Assembly (NCBI GenBank): GCA_963806015.1
Contig: CAWDWM010000006.1
Span: forward strand, 372,001 to 436,000
Origin: JAOPZW01 sp963806015
GTDB lineage: Bacteria; Actinomycetota; Thermoleophilia; Solirubrobacterales; Solirubrobacteraceae
Reading direction: 5' to 3'
Length of the DNA stretch: 64,000 nt
Every line of letters starts with the position of its first letter. Within the stretch, counting starts at the first letter, position 1. Positions 16,966 through 24,967 of this stretch are shown here, one piece after another. The position numbers and the translations under genes were made by a program. A model generated the notes under the pieces. That model was not told the origin of the DNA and did no database searches. It worked only from the letters and a program-made list of their open reading frames with translations.

Positions 16966-17720
16966 CAGTGGTGATGGTGGGGCGGCACCACCGCGCGCAG
17001 CTCGCCGCCGGGCAGCTCGACGATCTCGCCGGCGTAGGTGGCCTCGAGCACGGCGCGGTGCAGCGTGGCCTCGGGCGCCCCGAAGGCGACCTGGCGGCGG
17101 TTGAGGCACAGCACGCTGTCCCACCCGCGCGCCTGGTCGACGTCGTGGGTGGCGATCATCACGCCGCGCCCCTCGCCGGCCAGGTCGCCGAGCAGCGCCT
17201 CCAGGCGCTCCGCGCTCGGCGCGTCGAGCCCCGTGAAGGGCTCGTCGAGGAGGATCACGCGCGCGTCCTGCACGAGCGCGCGGGCCACGAGCACGCGCTG
17301 GCGCTGGCCGCCCGAGAGGTCGCCGAAGGTGGCGTTGGCCTGCTCGCCCAGGCCCACCGCCCCGAGCGCCGCGCGCGCCGCGCGGCGCTGCGCGCGACCC
17401 GGGCGCCGCCACCACGGCAAGGTCGAGATCGAGCCCATGAGCGCGACGTCCAGCGCGCTGACCGGGAAGTCCAGGCGCGAGCGCTCGGTCTGCGGGACGA
17501 CCGCGAAGCGCGCGGGTGCCTCCAGCGTCCCGGCCAGCGGCGCGAGCTCGCCCAGCAGGACGCGGAACAGCGTCGTCTTGCCGCCGCCGTTGGGGCCCAG
17601 CACGCCCATGCGCTCGCCGGCGTGCAGGGCGAACGACACGTCGCTGAGCACGGGCACGGCGCCATAGCCGGCGGCCAGCCCGTCCGCGCGGACGAGGGTC
17701 AGATCCCCGCGATCGGGCAT
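16965..17720 (-). CDS. Metal ABC transporter ATP-binding protein (ZnuC-like)
   Basis: It has 251 residues. Walker A is GPNGGGKTT (42-50), the signature is LSGGQRQRV, Walker B VILLDEPFTG and the switch His ATHD; all are intact. The protein ends in a His cluster (VVPPHHHH), which may bind zinc or simply reflect the family's tendency to His-rich tails. Its ATG at 17720 overlaps the end of the permease-binding-protein fusion by 22 bases, and its stop overlaps the next permease start, so the three genes form one tight operon. It powers uptake of Zn2+ or Mn2+. Confidence 0.92.
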   Translation of the reverse strand: MPDRGDLTLVRADGLAAGYGAVPVLSDVSFALHAGERMGVLGPNGGGKTTLFRVLLGELAPLAGTLEAPARFAVVPQTERSRLDFPVSALDVALMGSISTLPWWRRPGRAQRRAARAALGAVGLGEQANATFGDLSGGQRQRVLVARALVQDARVILLDEPFTGLDAPSAERLEALLGDLAGEGRGVMIATHDVDQARGWDSVLCLNRRQVAFGAPEATLHRAVLEATYAGEIVELPGGELRAVVPPHHHH

Positions 17721-19456
17721 CCGTGCGCTCCGGCGGTGAAGCCGCGCACCATCGCGTCGGCGTTGGCGCGCTCCATCGTCAGGTAGGTGGCGCCGCTGGA
17801 GCCCTTGGGCCCGAGCGTGTCGCCGTAGAGCCGGTACCGGCTCGTCGCCCCGGTCTGGCGCGCGATGGCCTGCGCGAGCTTCGCATTGATCGAGCTCTCG
17901 GGGAACACGGCCTTCACGCCCTCGCGGCGGATCAGCGCGGTCAGCCGGGCCACGTCGCCGGCCGAGGGCTGGGCCTGCGTGCTCTGCGAGGGGATCACGG
18001 CCCCCACCACCGTGATCGCGTAGCGGCGCGCGAAGTAGCCGAAGGCGTCGTGATCGGTGACGAGCCTGCGGGCGGCCGGTGCGACGCGCCCCATGCAGGC
18101 GGCGATCCCGCGATCGAGCACGCGCAGCTGTGCCAGGTAGGCCGCGGCGTTGCGCGCGTAGACGTCGCGCGCGCCGGGGTTGGCCTTCGTCAGGGCATCG
18201 CGGATCGCGGTCACGGCGGCCCGCGCGTTGCGCGGGTCGTGCCACCAGTGCGGGTCATAGCGCGCGGCCTCGGGGCCCTCGCTCTCCCCCGCCACCTTCA
18301 CGGGAACGCGGGCGCCGAGGTCGACGATCGCCGGCCTCCCGCCCGCTGCCTCGACCACGTCGCCCATCCAGCGGTCGAGGTTGTCGCCGTTGAGCAGGAC
18401 GACGTCCGCGTCGGCCGTCTCCAGCACGTCCGCCGGCCGCGGCTCGTAATCGTGGGGATCGGTGTTGGGCTGCAGCAACTGGACGACCTTGGCCCGGTCA
18501 CCGCCCACGGCGTGGGCGAAGTCGCCGATCTGCGTCGTGGCGGCGACGACCTTGGCCTGGCCGGGTGCGGCGCCACCGCCGTTCGTCGCGCACCCGCCCA
18601 CCAGCAGCGCCAGCGTGGCGGCCGCCAGGGCACCGGCGGCAGGACGGCGGGCGGCCAGGACGCGGCCGGCGGCGACCGCGGCGAAGACCCCGCCCGCGAG
18701 CACGGCGATCGCGGGCCCGGGCGGCGCGTTGAGCTCGACCGACAGCCACAGCCCGGCCACGCCCTCGACGGCGACGAGGGCGACCGTCGCCACCTGCCAG
18801 GGGCGCAGCCGCGAGCAGAGCAGCCGCGTCGTGGCCGCCGGGACGACGAGCAGGGCGGTGGCCAGCAGGGCGCCGAGCGTCGACAGGGCGGCGACGCCGA
18901 CCAGCGCCACCAGGGCGAGCAGCACGATGTCGGGCACCGCGGAGCGCGCGCCGAGGGCGCGCGCGGAGCCTGGATCGAAGCCCGTCGCCAGCCAGCGCTG
19001 CTCGAGCACGAAGCCGCCGGCGACGACGATCACCGCGCTGGCGGCGGCGAAGGCGTAGTCGCCGGAGTCGACCAGCAGCAGGCTGCCGAAGAGCAGCGTC
19101 TCGACGCTGCCCGCGGAGTGGAACACGTCGCTGGCGAGGATCACGCCGACCGCCAGCGCGGCGACGAGGACGAGCGCCGTGATCGAGTCGTAGCGGTCGC
19201 GCGCCCCCTCGCGGCGGGCCAGCAGGCCGACGGCGATCGCGACGAGCGCCGCGGTCGCTCCGGCGCCGAGGACGGCGGCGAAGCCGAGGCCCCCGGCCAG
19301 CACGAGCCCCGGGAAGGCGGCGGTCCCGACCGCATGCGCATAGAAGGCCAGCCCGCGCAGGACGATCCAGGTGCCGATCAGGCCCCCGGCCACGGCGAGG
19401 ATCAGCACCTCGACGATCCCGTGCTGGACGAAGGGCAGCTGGAACGGCTCGAGCAT
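17699..19456 (-). CDS. Fusion of metal ABC permease and ZnuA-like substrate-binding protein
   Basis: The single 585-residue frame starts with ATG 19456. Residues 1-265 are an ABC-3 permease with about eight helices (LRGLAFYAHAVGTAAFPG, LLATALLVVPAATTRLL). Residues 275-289 form a further hydrophobic stretch ending LVGGC, a lipobox-like motif that now lies inside the chain. From about 300 a cluster A-I binding protein follows, with metal-ligand motifs TDPHDYE, DPHWWHDP, TDHDAFGYF and PESSIN. The usual acidic His-rich ZnuA loop is absent. The binding protein is therefore tethered to its own permease. The start lies 22 bp from a Zur-like palindrome. Zinc is favoured over manganese from context only. 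Confidence 0.88.
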   Translation of the reverse strand: MLEPFQLPFVQHGIVEVLILAVAGGLIGTWIVLRGLAFYAHAVGTAAFPGLVLAGGLGFAAVLGAGATAALVAIAVGLLARREGARDRYDSITALVLVAALAVGVILASDVFHSAGSVETLLFGSLLLVDSGDYAFAAASAVIVVAGGFVLEQRWLATGFDPGSARALGARSAVPDIVLLALVALVGVAALSTLGALLATALLVVPAATTRLLCSRLRPWQVATVALVAVEGVAGLWLSVELNAPPGPAIAVLAGGVFAAVAAGRVLAARRPAAGALAAATLALLVGGCATNGGGAAPGQAKVVAATTQIGDFAHAVGGDRAKVVQLLQPNTDPHDYEPRPADVLETADADVVLLNGDNLDRWMGDVVEAAGGRPAIVDLGARVPVKVAGESEGPEAARYDPHWWHDPRNARAAVTAIRDALTKANPGARDVYARNAAAYLAQLRVLDRGIAACMGRVAPAARRLVTDHDAFGYFARRYAITVVGAVIPSQSTQAQPSAGDVARLTALIRREGVKAVFPESSINAKLAQAIARQTGATSRYRLYGDTLGPKGSSGATYLTMERANADAMVRGFTAGAHGCPIAGI

Positions 19457-19478
19457 CCGGCCGCCAGCTTACAGGAAT

Positions 19479-19491
19479 GAGAATCGTTCTT
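19479..19491 (-). promoter_or_regulatory. Candidate Zur box of the metal ABC operon
   Basis: GAGAATCGTTCTT, with AAT before and GTT after, forms an imperfect palindrome 22 bp upstream of the ATG of the permease-binding-protein fusion. It matches the box before the Fur-family gene (10530-10542) in both half sites except the last base. This is the best evidence in the window for the regulator-target link. Confidence 0.65.
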
Positions 19492-19495
19492 GTTT

Positions 19496-19557
19496 GTGAG
19501 CCGCCGCGCGAAGCGGCACCTCCCAAGTCCTCGCTTCGCGCGGCGACGGCGGCTCAC
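19496..19557. repeat. Large inverted repeat (hairpin) in the metal operon / two-component intergenic region
   Basis: Within the 311-bp gap 19457-19767, GTGAGCCGCCG plus CGCGAAGCG (19496-19515) pairs with CGCTTCGCG and CGGCGGCTCAC (19532-19557). This gives a 20-bp stem with one five-base bulge and a 16-base loop. It lies next to the Zur box but on the upstream side, away from any gene end, so it is not an ordinary terminator. The rest of the gap (19558-19767) shows no gene that I can support and probably holds the response-regulator promoter. Confidence 0.5.
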
Positions 19558-19767
19558 TCGACTTCGCATCGCGCCGCGCGGCGAAGGAGCCGGCCGCCGG
19601 GGCATTCCCTCACGGACCGGGTCCAGGACGGTCCGCCCGCCCCGGCGATCGGCTCCCTGCGAGAGTGACGGCGCTCCCGTCAACTGGAAGTAAGGCCAGA
19701 CCGGATTTGGGACTTCTTCAAGAACACTTAGCCAACGCAAAGGAATCGCGCGTCATCCTCTAATGAG

Positions 19768-20424
19768 ATGAGAATCCTGATTGCCGAAGACGAGCGCCGC
19801 CTGGCCGGCGCCATTGCCCGCGGCCTACGCCGCGAAGGCATGGCCGTCGATGTCACCCATGACGGCGCCTCCGCGCTGATCAAGGCCCGCGTCGTCCCCT
19901 ATGACGTGGTCGTGCTGGACCGCGACCTGCCCGAGCTTCACGGCGACGAGGTCTGCCGCCGGCTGTCATCCGGCGACGAGCGTGAGACCAAGGTCCTCAT
20001 GCTCACGGCGGCCGACAGCCTCGACGACGTCGTCGACGGGCTGACCCTGGGCGCCGACGACTACCTGCCCAAGCCCTTTGAGTGGAAGGAACTCGTGGCC
20101 CGCATCCGCGCGCTGGGACGGCGCGCCGGCCGCGCGCGCCCCGCGCTCCTGCGCCGCGGCGACCTCGAGCTCGATCCCGCCCGGCGCTCGGTCACCCGCG
20201 CGGGCGCCGAGCTCGACCTGACACCGAAGGAGTTCGGCGTCCTCGAGGCACTGATGTCCGCCGACGGCGCCGCCGTCTCGGCCGAGGACCTCCTGCAGCG
20301 CGTCTGGGACGAGAACGCCGACCCGTTCACCAACACGGTACGCATGACGATCATGACCCTGCGGCGCAAGCTCGGCCAGCCGGCGGTGCTCGAGACCGTG
20401 ATGGGTGCGGGCTACCGGGTCTGA
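19768..20424 (+). CDS. OmpR-family response regulator
   Basis: It has 218 residues. The receiver domain has acidic residues EDE (7-9), phospho-acceptor Asp51 (VVLDRDLPE) and the Lys of LPKPFEW. The C-terminal winged helix is of OmpR/PhoB type (ELDLTPKEFGVLEALM, VRMTIMTLRRKLG). It binds DNA once phosphorylated. Its TGA overlaps the ATG of the histidine kinase by one base, so the pair is translationally coupled. The overall layout resembles MtrA/PhoP-like systems of actinobacteria, but no target is visible. The small protein after the kinase may belong to the same signalling unit. Confidence 0.92.
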   Translation: MRILIAEDERRLAGAIARGLRREGMAVDVTHDGASALIKARVVPYDVVVLDRDLPELHGDEVCRRLSSGDERETKVLMLTAADSLDDVVDGLTLGADDYLPKPFEWKELVARIRALGRRAGRARPALLRRGDLELDPARRSVTRAGAELDLTPKEFGVLEALMSADGAAVSAEDLLQRVWDENADPFTNTVRMTIMTLRRKLGQPAVLETVMGAGYRV

Positions 20425-21572
20425 TGCCACGCCCGACGGTCCGCCTGCGTCTGACGCTGCTCTACGCGGGCGTCTTCCTGCTCGCCGGCGCGGCGCTGCT
20501 GACCGTCAGCTACATCCTGGTACGCAACAACCTCACCGCCGACCACGTGACGGTCGGCAGCGGTCCCGCCGATCAGCTGCGCCGCGCCATCCAGCAGGAG
20601 GTGGCCGACGACGCGCTCTCGCGCCTGCGCGTGCAGTACGCGCTCGCGCTGGCCGCGATGACCGCGCTGTCGGTGCTGCTGGGCTGGCTGGTCGCCGGGC
20701 GCGCGCTGCGCCCGCTGCAGAAGATCACCGCGGCGGCGCGGGGCGTGTCGCACGACACGCTCGACGAGCGCATCGCGCTGGAGGGTCCCCGCGACGAGCT
20801 CAAGGAGCTCGCCGACACCTTCGACGAGATGCTCGAGCGCCTGTCCGGGGCCTTCGCCAGCCAGCGGCGCTTCGTGGCCAACGCGTCGCACGAGCTGCGC
20901 ACGCCGCTGACCGTCATGCGCACCGAGCTCGAGGTGACGCTCGCCGACCCGGAGGCCTCCAACGCGGAGCTGCGCTCGATGGCCGAGGCCGTCCACGACG
21001 CGCTCGACCGCACCGAGCGCCTCGTCCAGTCGCTGCTCACGCTCGCGCGCTCGGAGGGCGCGATCACGCGCCGCGACCCCCTCGACCTGGCCGCGGCCGC
21101 GCGGACCGCGCTGGAGCACACCGCGCGCGAGGCCGACGCGGCCGGGCTCGCGGTCACCGCCGACCTGCACCCCGCGCCGGTGGCCGGCGACCGGCGCCTG
21201 CTCGAGCGCCTGGTGGCGAACCTCGTCGAGAACGCCGTCACCCACAACCACCCCGGTGGGCGCGTGTCGGTCACCACCTCCACCCGCGACGGGCGCAGCG
21301 TCGTCGAGGTCGTCAACGACGGCGACGTGCTCGACGCCGCCGCCCTGCCCCGACTGCTCGAGCCGTTCCAGCGCATCGATCGCGGCGCGCGCGGCGACGG
21401 CGCCGGCCTCGGCCTCTCGATCGTGCGCTCGGTGGCGCAGGCGCACGGAGGCGCCGTCGCCCTCGCCGTGTGCCCGGAGGGCGGCCTGCGCGCCACCGTG
21501 ACGCTGCCACGCCGCGAACTGCCCGAACCGACCCATCCAGACAGCTACTCTCGGGAGCGTGCCCATGCCTGA
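20424..21572 (+). CDS. Membrane sensor histidine kinase (HAMP, HisKA, HATPase)
   Basis: It has 382 residues from ATG 20424. TM1 lies at about 8-32 (LTLLYAGVFLLAGAALLTVS), followed by a short extracytoplasmic loop of about 45 residues. TM2 (ALALAAMTALSVLLGWLVA) leads into a HAMP linker (ALRPLQKITAAARGVS). The phospho-acceptor His lies in FVANASHELRTPLTV, and the ATPase N box is LVANLVENAVTHN with GAGLGLSIV as G2. The short loop suggests sensing in the membrane or through a partner, and the small anchored protein encoded directly after it, overlapping by 8 bases, is a candidate. It is the cognate kinase of the preceding regulator. Confidence 0.92.
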   Translation: MPRPTVRLRLTLLYAGVFLLAGAALLTVSYILVRNNLTADHVTVGSGPADQLRRAIQQEVADDALSRLRVQYALALAAMTALSVLLGWLVAGRALRPLQKITAAARGVSHDTLDERIALEGPRDELKELADTFDEMLERLSGAFASQRRFVANASHELRTPLTVMRTELEVTLADPEASNAELRSMAEAVHDALDRTERLVQSLLTLARSEGAITRRDPLDLAAAARTALEHTAREADAAGLAVTADLHPAPVAGDRRLLERLVANLVENAVTHNHPGGRVSVTTSTRDGRSVVEVVNDGDVLDAAALPRLLEPFQRIDRGARGDGAGLGLSIVRSVAQAHGGAVALAVCPEGGLRATVTLPRRELPEPTHPDSYSRERAHA

Positions 21573-21813
21573 GCGCAGAATCCGCCTGCGCCGTGCCGCC
21601 TACCTGGCTGCCGTCACCACCACCATCGGCGCCTTCGCGGGCTCCCTGGCCGGCATCGCGACGACCCAGGGCCAGGTCAAGCCGAACGGCAACGCAGCCG
21701 CCCTCGCCCGCAAGCTCCAGCAGCGCGAGGACGTCCGCCTCTCCAACCACGGCCACTGCCACCGCGCGCCGACGGTGCCGGCGACCCAGCCGACCGCGCA
21801 GCGCGAGGTCTAG
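21565..21813 (+). CDS. Small membrane-anchored or secreted protein (82 aa)
   Basis: ATG 21565 is preceded by CGGGAG at a seven-base spacing; GTG 21559 would place that motif too close. The N-terminus is basic (RRIRLRRAA) and followed by a hydrophobic helix (LAAVTTTIGAFAGSLAGIA), then a short polar tail with NHGHCHRAP, a possible metal-binding cluster. It overlaps the 3' end of the kinase gene, which implies co-expression. It ends two bases before the convergent GST gene. No family is recognised; an accessory or output protein of the two-component system is a reasonable guess. Confidence 0.6.
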   Translation: MPERRIRLRRAAYLAAVTTTIGAFAGSLAGIATTQGQVKPNGNAAALARKLQQREDVRLSNHGHCHRAPTVPATQPTAQREV

Positions 21814-21815
21814 CG

Positions 21816-22469
21816 CTACCGCTCGGGCCGCGAGCCGCGCCCGGGCAGCGCGTTCTCCGGATAGGGCTCGAGGTCGTCCACGAAGCCCGGCGTCGCCTGC
21901 ACGCGCTCGATCCAGGCACGCACCGACGGGCGGGAGCTGAGGTCGACGTCGGCATCGCCCGCGAGGTGCACGTAGGCCCACAACGCGAGGTCGGCGATCG
22001 TGTAGGCATCGCCGGCCACCCACGCGCGGTCGCCGAGATGGGCCTCCAGCCCGTCGACCGCGGCCTCGCCCCGCGCGACGCAATTGGCGTGGACCTCGGG
22101 CGCGAGCACGTCGCGCCCCGTCAGGCGCCAGAAGCGCGCGCGGCCGAGGTTGGGCTCGACGTCGTTCTGCTCGACGAACAGCCACTGGTGCACGCGCGCG
22201 CGGGCCACCGGGTCGGCCGGCAGCAGATCCGTGCCCTCCGCGAGGTAGAGCAGGATGGCGCCCGACTCGGCGATCGCCGTCCCGTCCGCGAGCTCGAGCA
22301 CCGGGGTGCGCCCGAGCGGGTTGCGGCGCCGGTACTCGGGCGCGGCGGTGTCGCCGGCGAAGATGTCGACGCCGACGCGCCGATAAGGGCGCCCGAGCTG
22401 GGCCAGCAGGATGCGCACCTTCAGGCAGTTGGCCGAGGCCGGGTAGTCGTAGAGCGTGAGATCGGTCAT
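21816..22469 (-). CDS. Glutathione S-transferase family protein
   Basis: It has 217 residues. The thioredoxin-like N-terminal domain runs from LTLYDYPASANCLKVRILLA with the cis-Pro region GRTPVLEL and the glutathione-contact motif AIAESGAILLYLA. The all-helical C-terminal domain contains VAGDAYTIADLALWAYVHLA, the conserved N-capping and hydrophobic staple region. The residue after the first strand is Ser (PASANC), so a Ser-type catalytic residue is possible. Actinobacteria of this kind often lack glutathione, so the true thiol substrate is uncertain. It is cytosolic and stands alone. Confidence 0.88.
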   Translation of the reverse strand: MTDLTLYDYPASANCLKVRILLAQLGRPYRRVGVDIFAGDTAAPEYRRRNPLGRTPVLELADGTAIAESGAILLYLAEGTDLLPADPVARARVHQWLFVEQNDVEPNLGRARFWRLTGRDVLAPEVHANCVARGEAAVDGLEAHLGDRAWVAGDAYTIADLALWAYVHLAGDADVDLSSRPSVRAWIERVQATPGFVDDLEPYPENALPGRGSRPER

Positions 22470-22505
22470 GTGCCGGCAACGCTTGCACGCCGCCGGGCGT
22501 GAGGT

Positions 22506-22541
22506 CTAGCGCACCGCGCGCACGTACATCGGCGCGCCGCG
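22506..22541 (-). pseudogene. Orphan copy of the amidase 3' end
   Basis: On the minus strand 22541-22506 reads RGAPMYVRAVR and a stop. It nearly duplicates the last residues of the amidase gene (RGTPLYVRAVR and stop, 22797-22829) about 290 bp away. Upstream of this scrap the similarity ends at once, next to a large hairpin. It looks like a leftover of a duplicated or recombined 3' end. Confidence 0.55.
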
Positions 22542-22556
22542 AGCGAATGGCAGGCC

Positions 22557-22603
22557 AAGCGTCCCGACTAAGGGTCGTCTGGCGACCCTAGGCCGGGACG
22601 CTT
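22557..22603. repeat. Large nested hairpin downstream of the amidase gene
   Basis: The outer arms AAGCGTCCCG (22557-22566) and CGGGACGCTT (22594-22603) pair perfectly. The inner arms AGGGTCG (22571-22577) and CGACCCT (22583-22589) enclose a five-base loop. There is no T-run, so it is not a classical intrinsic terminator. It sits in the 327-bp gap 22470-22796, which otherwise holds only the amidase scrap and a second hairpin. Confidence 0.6.
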
Positions 22604-22633
22604 ACGCAGAAATTCGCCTCGCCGCCCGCCACC

Positions 22634-22672
22634 GTCCTGCCCTGAGGTCACAGGACGACACCCGGGCAGGAC
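22634..22672. repeat. Second hairpin downstream of the amidase gene
   Basis: GTCCTGCCC (22634-22642) pairs with GGGCAGGAC (22664-22672) around a 21-base loop; the loop contains CAGGAC, offering an alternative fold with GTCCTG. In minus orientation both hairpins begin AAG-GTCC (C or T at the fourth base), so they may be related copies. Bases 22673-22796 show no supported gene. Confidence 0.45.
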
Positions 22673-22796
22673 ACTTCACCCCAACCCCGAAGCCCGGCGA
22701 CGCGCGGCGGGCCCACCCTCCCTCGGTGATGGCTGTCTTGACCCCCTACACGATCCACCGCGCATCCCAACGGGAGAACGCGCTCAGGGACTACAT

Positions 22797-24464
22797 CTAG
22801 CGGACGGCGCGCACGTAGAGCGGGGTGCCGCGGACGTTGCCGTCCTTGGCGCCGGTGCGCGCCGTGAGCCTGTACAGGCCGGGGGTGCGCAGGCGCACCG
22901 CAGCGCGCCAGGTCGTCAGGCGCCGGGTGCCGGCAATTATGCGCACGCGGTGGAACTTCCCGTCGGACCCCTCGCGTTCGACCAGCACGGCGACGGCGAC
23001 CGAGGGACGCACGCGGCCCGAGAGCCCGACGCTGCTGCCCGCGGACACGCGCTTGGACGCCCGCCGGGTCGTCAGGGCGGGATTGACCTGCACCGCGATC
23101 GCCTTGGACGTGACGCCCGCCGAGACCGCGCGCACGTCGCCGCCGCGCCGCCACGGCACCCGCACGACCCACGAGCCGTCGACCAGGGCCGTCGCGCGCG
23201 CCACGGTCACCCATGTCCCGCCCGTCCCGCGCTTCTGCAGCGCGACGGCCTCGCCCGCACCCGCGGTCGCGTCGGAGCGGATGACCGTCCCGGTGAAGAC
23301 GGCGTCGGCTCCGTAGTTGATGGCCGCAGCCGACGGCCGCAGGCTCACCACGCCGCGCGCCACGATCGGCCCCGCCAGCGCCGCCGCGCGCCGGCGCAGC
23401 TCGGGGAGCTGGGCGTAGAGGGCGTTGCCGGGACACTCGGTGGCGTCGCCGTCGCGGTGCCCGGAGATGCGCTGCATCGCCACCGGCGTCCCGGACGGGT
23501 AGCGGTTCAGGCTGCCGCCGCCCGAGACGATGGTCAGGCCGCCCTCACAGGGCACGCCGTGCAGGGACAGCTTCCAGCCCAGCAGCTGGGTGATCGCCGC
23601 CATGGCGGCCTCGGGGATCGGCACGTCGCTGAAGGTGCCGAGCACCGCGACGCCGGTGGACTGCGAGTTGTAGCCCTGCGCGTGGGCCCCGATGACCGCC
23701 TGGTCGATGCCGCCGGCGCGCCCCTCGAACACCTGCCCGTACTGATCGACGAGGAGGTTGTAGCCGATGTCGTTCCAGCCGTTGGTGTCGCGGTGGTACT
23801 TGGCGATGCCGAGCACGATCGAGGCCGACTGGTCGGGTGTGTAGTCGTTGGCGGTGACCGTGTGGTGGACGAAGCCCATCTGCACCACGCCGTAGCTCGG
23901 CGCCGAGCGCGGTGGCACCGAGTCGCCGCCCCACGCGGACCGCGGGATGATCGGCGGCGGCGTGCCCGGCTGGGGCGCGGCCTGCTGCTTGGGCGCGGCC
24001 GCGGCCCGGGCGCGCAGCGATTGCCGGCCCGCGGCGGGGACGGCCACGAAGTGCACGCGCAGCGCGCCCCGCAGACGCCCCGAGACGCGCAGCTGCAGCT
24101 CATCGCAGCCGCCGGCCCAGACGGGATCGGAGGCGCGCTCACCGCTGCCGGTGTCGGGCGCGTGGTCGCCCTGGACGGCGAGCGGCACCCAGGGGCTCCA
24201 TTGCCCGCCCCGCGGGCGCACGCGGACCTCGAACCGACCGCGGGCGGCATCCGGCCCGCGGACGCCGAGCAGGTCGAAGCGCCGCGGCGCGCGCAGCACC
24301 CGGCTCGTGGCACCCTCGAAATCCCGGGGCCGCACGGCCATGCCGAAGCCGCGCGCCGGCGCCGAACGCGCGAAGGCGCTGAACGGCCGTGCCAGCAGCG
24401 ACCCCAGGCCGGCAGCCGCGCCGAGAACGAGGGCGCGCCGACGCGTGATCGTCGTGGCACCCAC
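22797..24464 (-). CDS. Tat-exported PGRP-type N-acetylmuramoyl-L-alanine amidase
   Basis: It has 555 residues from GTG 24464 (GTG 24521 would add 19). A twin-arginine signal TRRRALVLGAAAGLGSLLA occupies residues 7-25. Residues about 55-170 form a beta-rich N-terminal region. The amidase_2/PGRP domain starts at RSAWGGDS with zinc ligands in MGFVHHTVTANDY and ISGHRDGDATECPGNALY. Two C-terminal Ig-like or beta-sandwich modules follow (VSLRPSAAAINYGADAVF to YVRAVR). It cleaves the bond between MurNAc and the peptide stem outside the membrane. The gene is divergent from the small VOC gene. A scrap of its 3' end is repeated downstream. Confidence 0.88.
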   Translation of the reverse strand: MGATTITRRRALVLGAAAGLGSLLARPFSAFARSAPARGFGMAVRPRDFEGATSRVLRAPRRFDLLGVRGPDAARGRFEVRVRPRGGQWSPWVPLAVQGDHAPDTGSGERASDPVWAGGCDELQLRVSGRLRGALRVHFVAVPAAGRQSLRARAAAAPKQQAAPQPGTPPPIIPRSAWGGDSVPPRSAPSYGVVQMGFVHHTVTANDYTPDQSASIVLGIAKYHRDTNGWNDIGYNLLVDQYGQVFEGRAGGIDQAVIGAHAQGYNSQSTGVAVLGTFSDVPIPEAAMAAITQLLGWKLSLHGVPCEGGLTIVSGGGSLNRYPSGTPVAMQRISGHRDGDATECPGNALYAQLPELRRRAAALAGPIVARGVVSLRPSAAAINYGADAVFTGTVIRSDATAGAGEAVALQKRGTGGTWVTVARATALVDGSWVVRVPWRRGGDVRAVSAGVTSKAIAVQVNPALTTRRASKRVSAGSSVGLSGRVRPSVAVAVLVEREGSDGKFHRVRIIAGTRRLTTWRAAVRLRTPGLYRLTARTGAKDGNVRGTPLYVRAVR

Positions 24465-24580
24465 CGCTGCGAGGGTAGCTCGCGTCCCGGAGGGTGCAAC
24501 GCGTGCACGATCTCCTGCCACGGGATCTAGGACTCGCGGCAGCGCCCCGAGTTGCGCTCGCGCCGCGTAGCATCGCGATC

Positions 24581-24949
24581 ATGGAGCGAGTCACCGGAAT
24601 CGGCGGGGTGTTTCAGCGCGCCGGACAGGGCGCGGGCCTGCGCGACTGGTATGCCGAGCATCTCGGCATCGACATCTCAGACTGGGGCACCAAGACCTTC
24701 GAGTGGACGCCGGGCGGCTCCACGACCTGGGCTCTCTTCGATCATGACACCGAGTACTTCGGACGGCCGGAGCAGGCGTTCATGGTGAACTTCCGCGTCG
24801 CCGATCTGGACGCGATGCTGGCCCAGTTGCGCTCGGCCGGCGTCGAGGTGATCGATGCGCTGGAGGAGTCGGAGTACGGGCGCTTCGGATGGGCGGTCGA
24901 TCCCGAAGGCACCCGGATCGAGATCTGGGAACCTCCGCCGGGCGGCTGA
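24581..24949 (+). CDS. VOC family (glyoxalase-like) protein
   Basis: It has 122 residues from ATG 24581. Single VOC module: GIGGVFQRA and RDWYAEHLGIDIS in the first half, then VNFRVADLDAMLAQLRSAGVEV and FGWAVDPEGTRIEIWEPP in the second, where the Glu of IEIWE is the usual metal ligand. Such single-module proteins act as dimers on small substrates or bind antibiotics; no substrate is implied here. The gene is divergent from the amidase and convergent with the HxlR regulator 18 bp away. Confidence 0.85.
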   Translation: MERVTGIGGVFQRAGQGAGLRDWYAEHLGIDISDWGTKTFEWTPGGSTTWALFDHDTEYFGRPEQAFMVNFRVADLDAMLAQLRSAGVEVIDALEESEYGRFGWAVDPEGTRIEIWEPPPGG

Positions 24950-24967
24950 CCGCCGAGGCCGTCGCTG

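Noticed and set aside
14152..16974. A 940-residue plus-strand frame across the RTX-like and permease genes
   Set aside because: It reads Val/Arg/Ala-rich low-complexity sequence opposite real genes with signal peptide and family motifs; a shadow of GC-skewed codon use.
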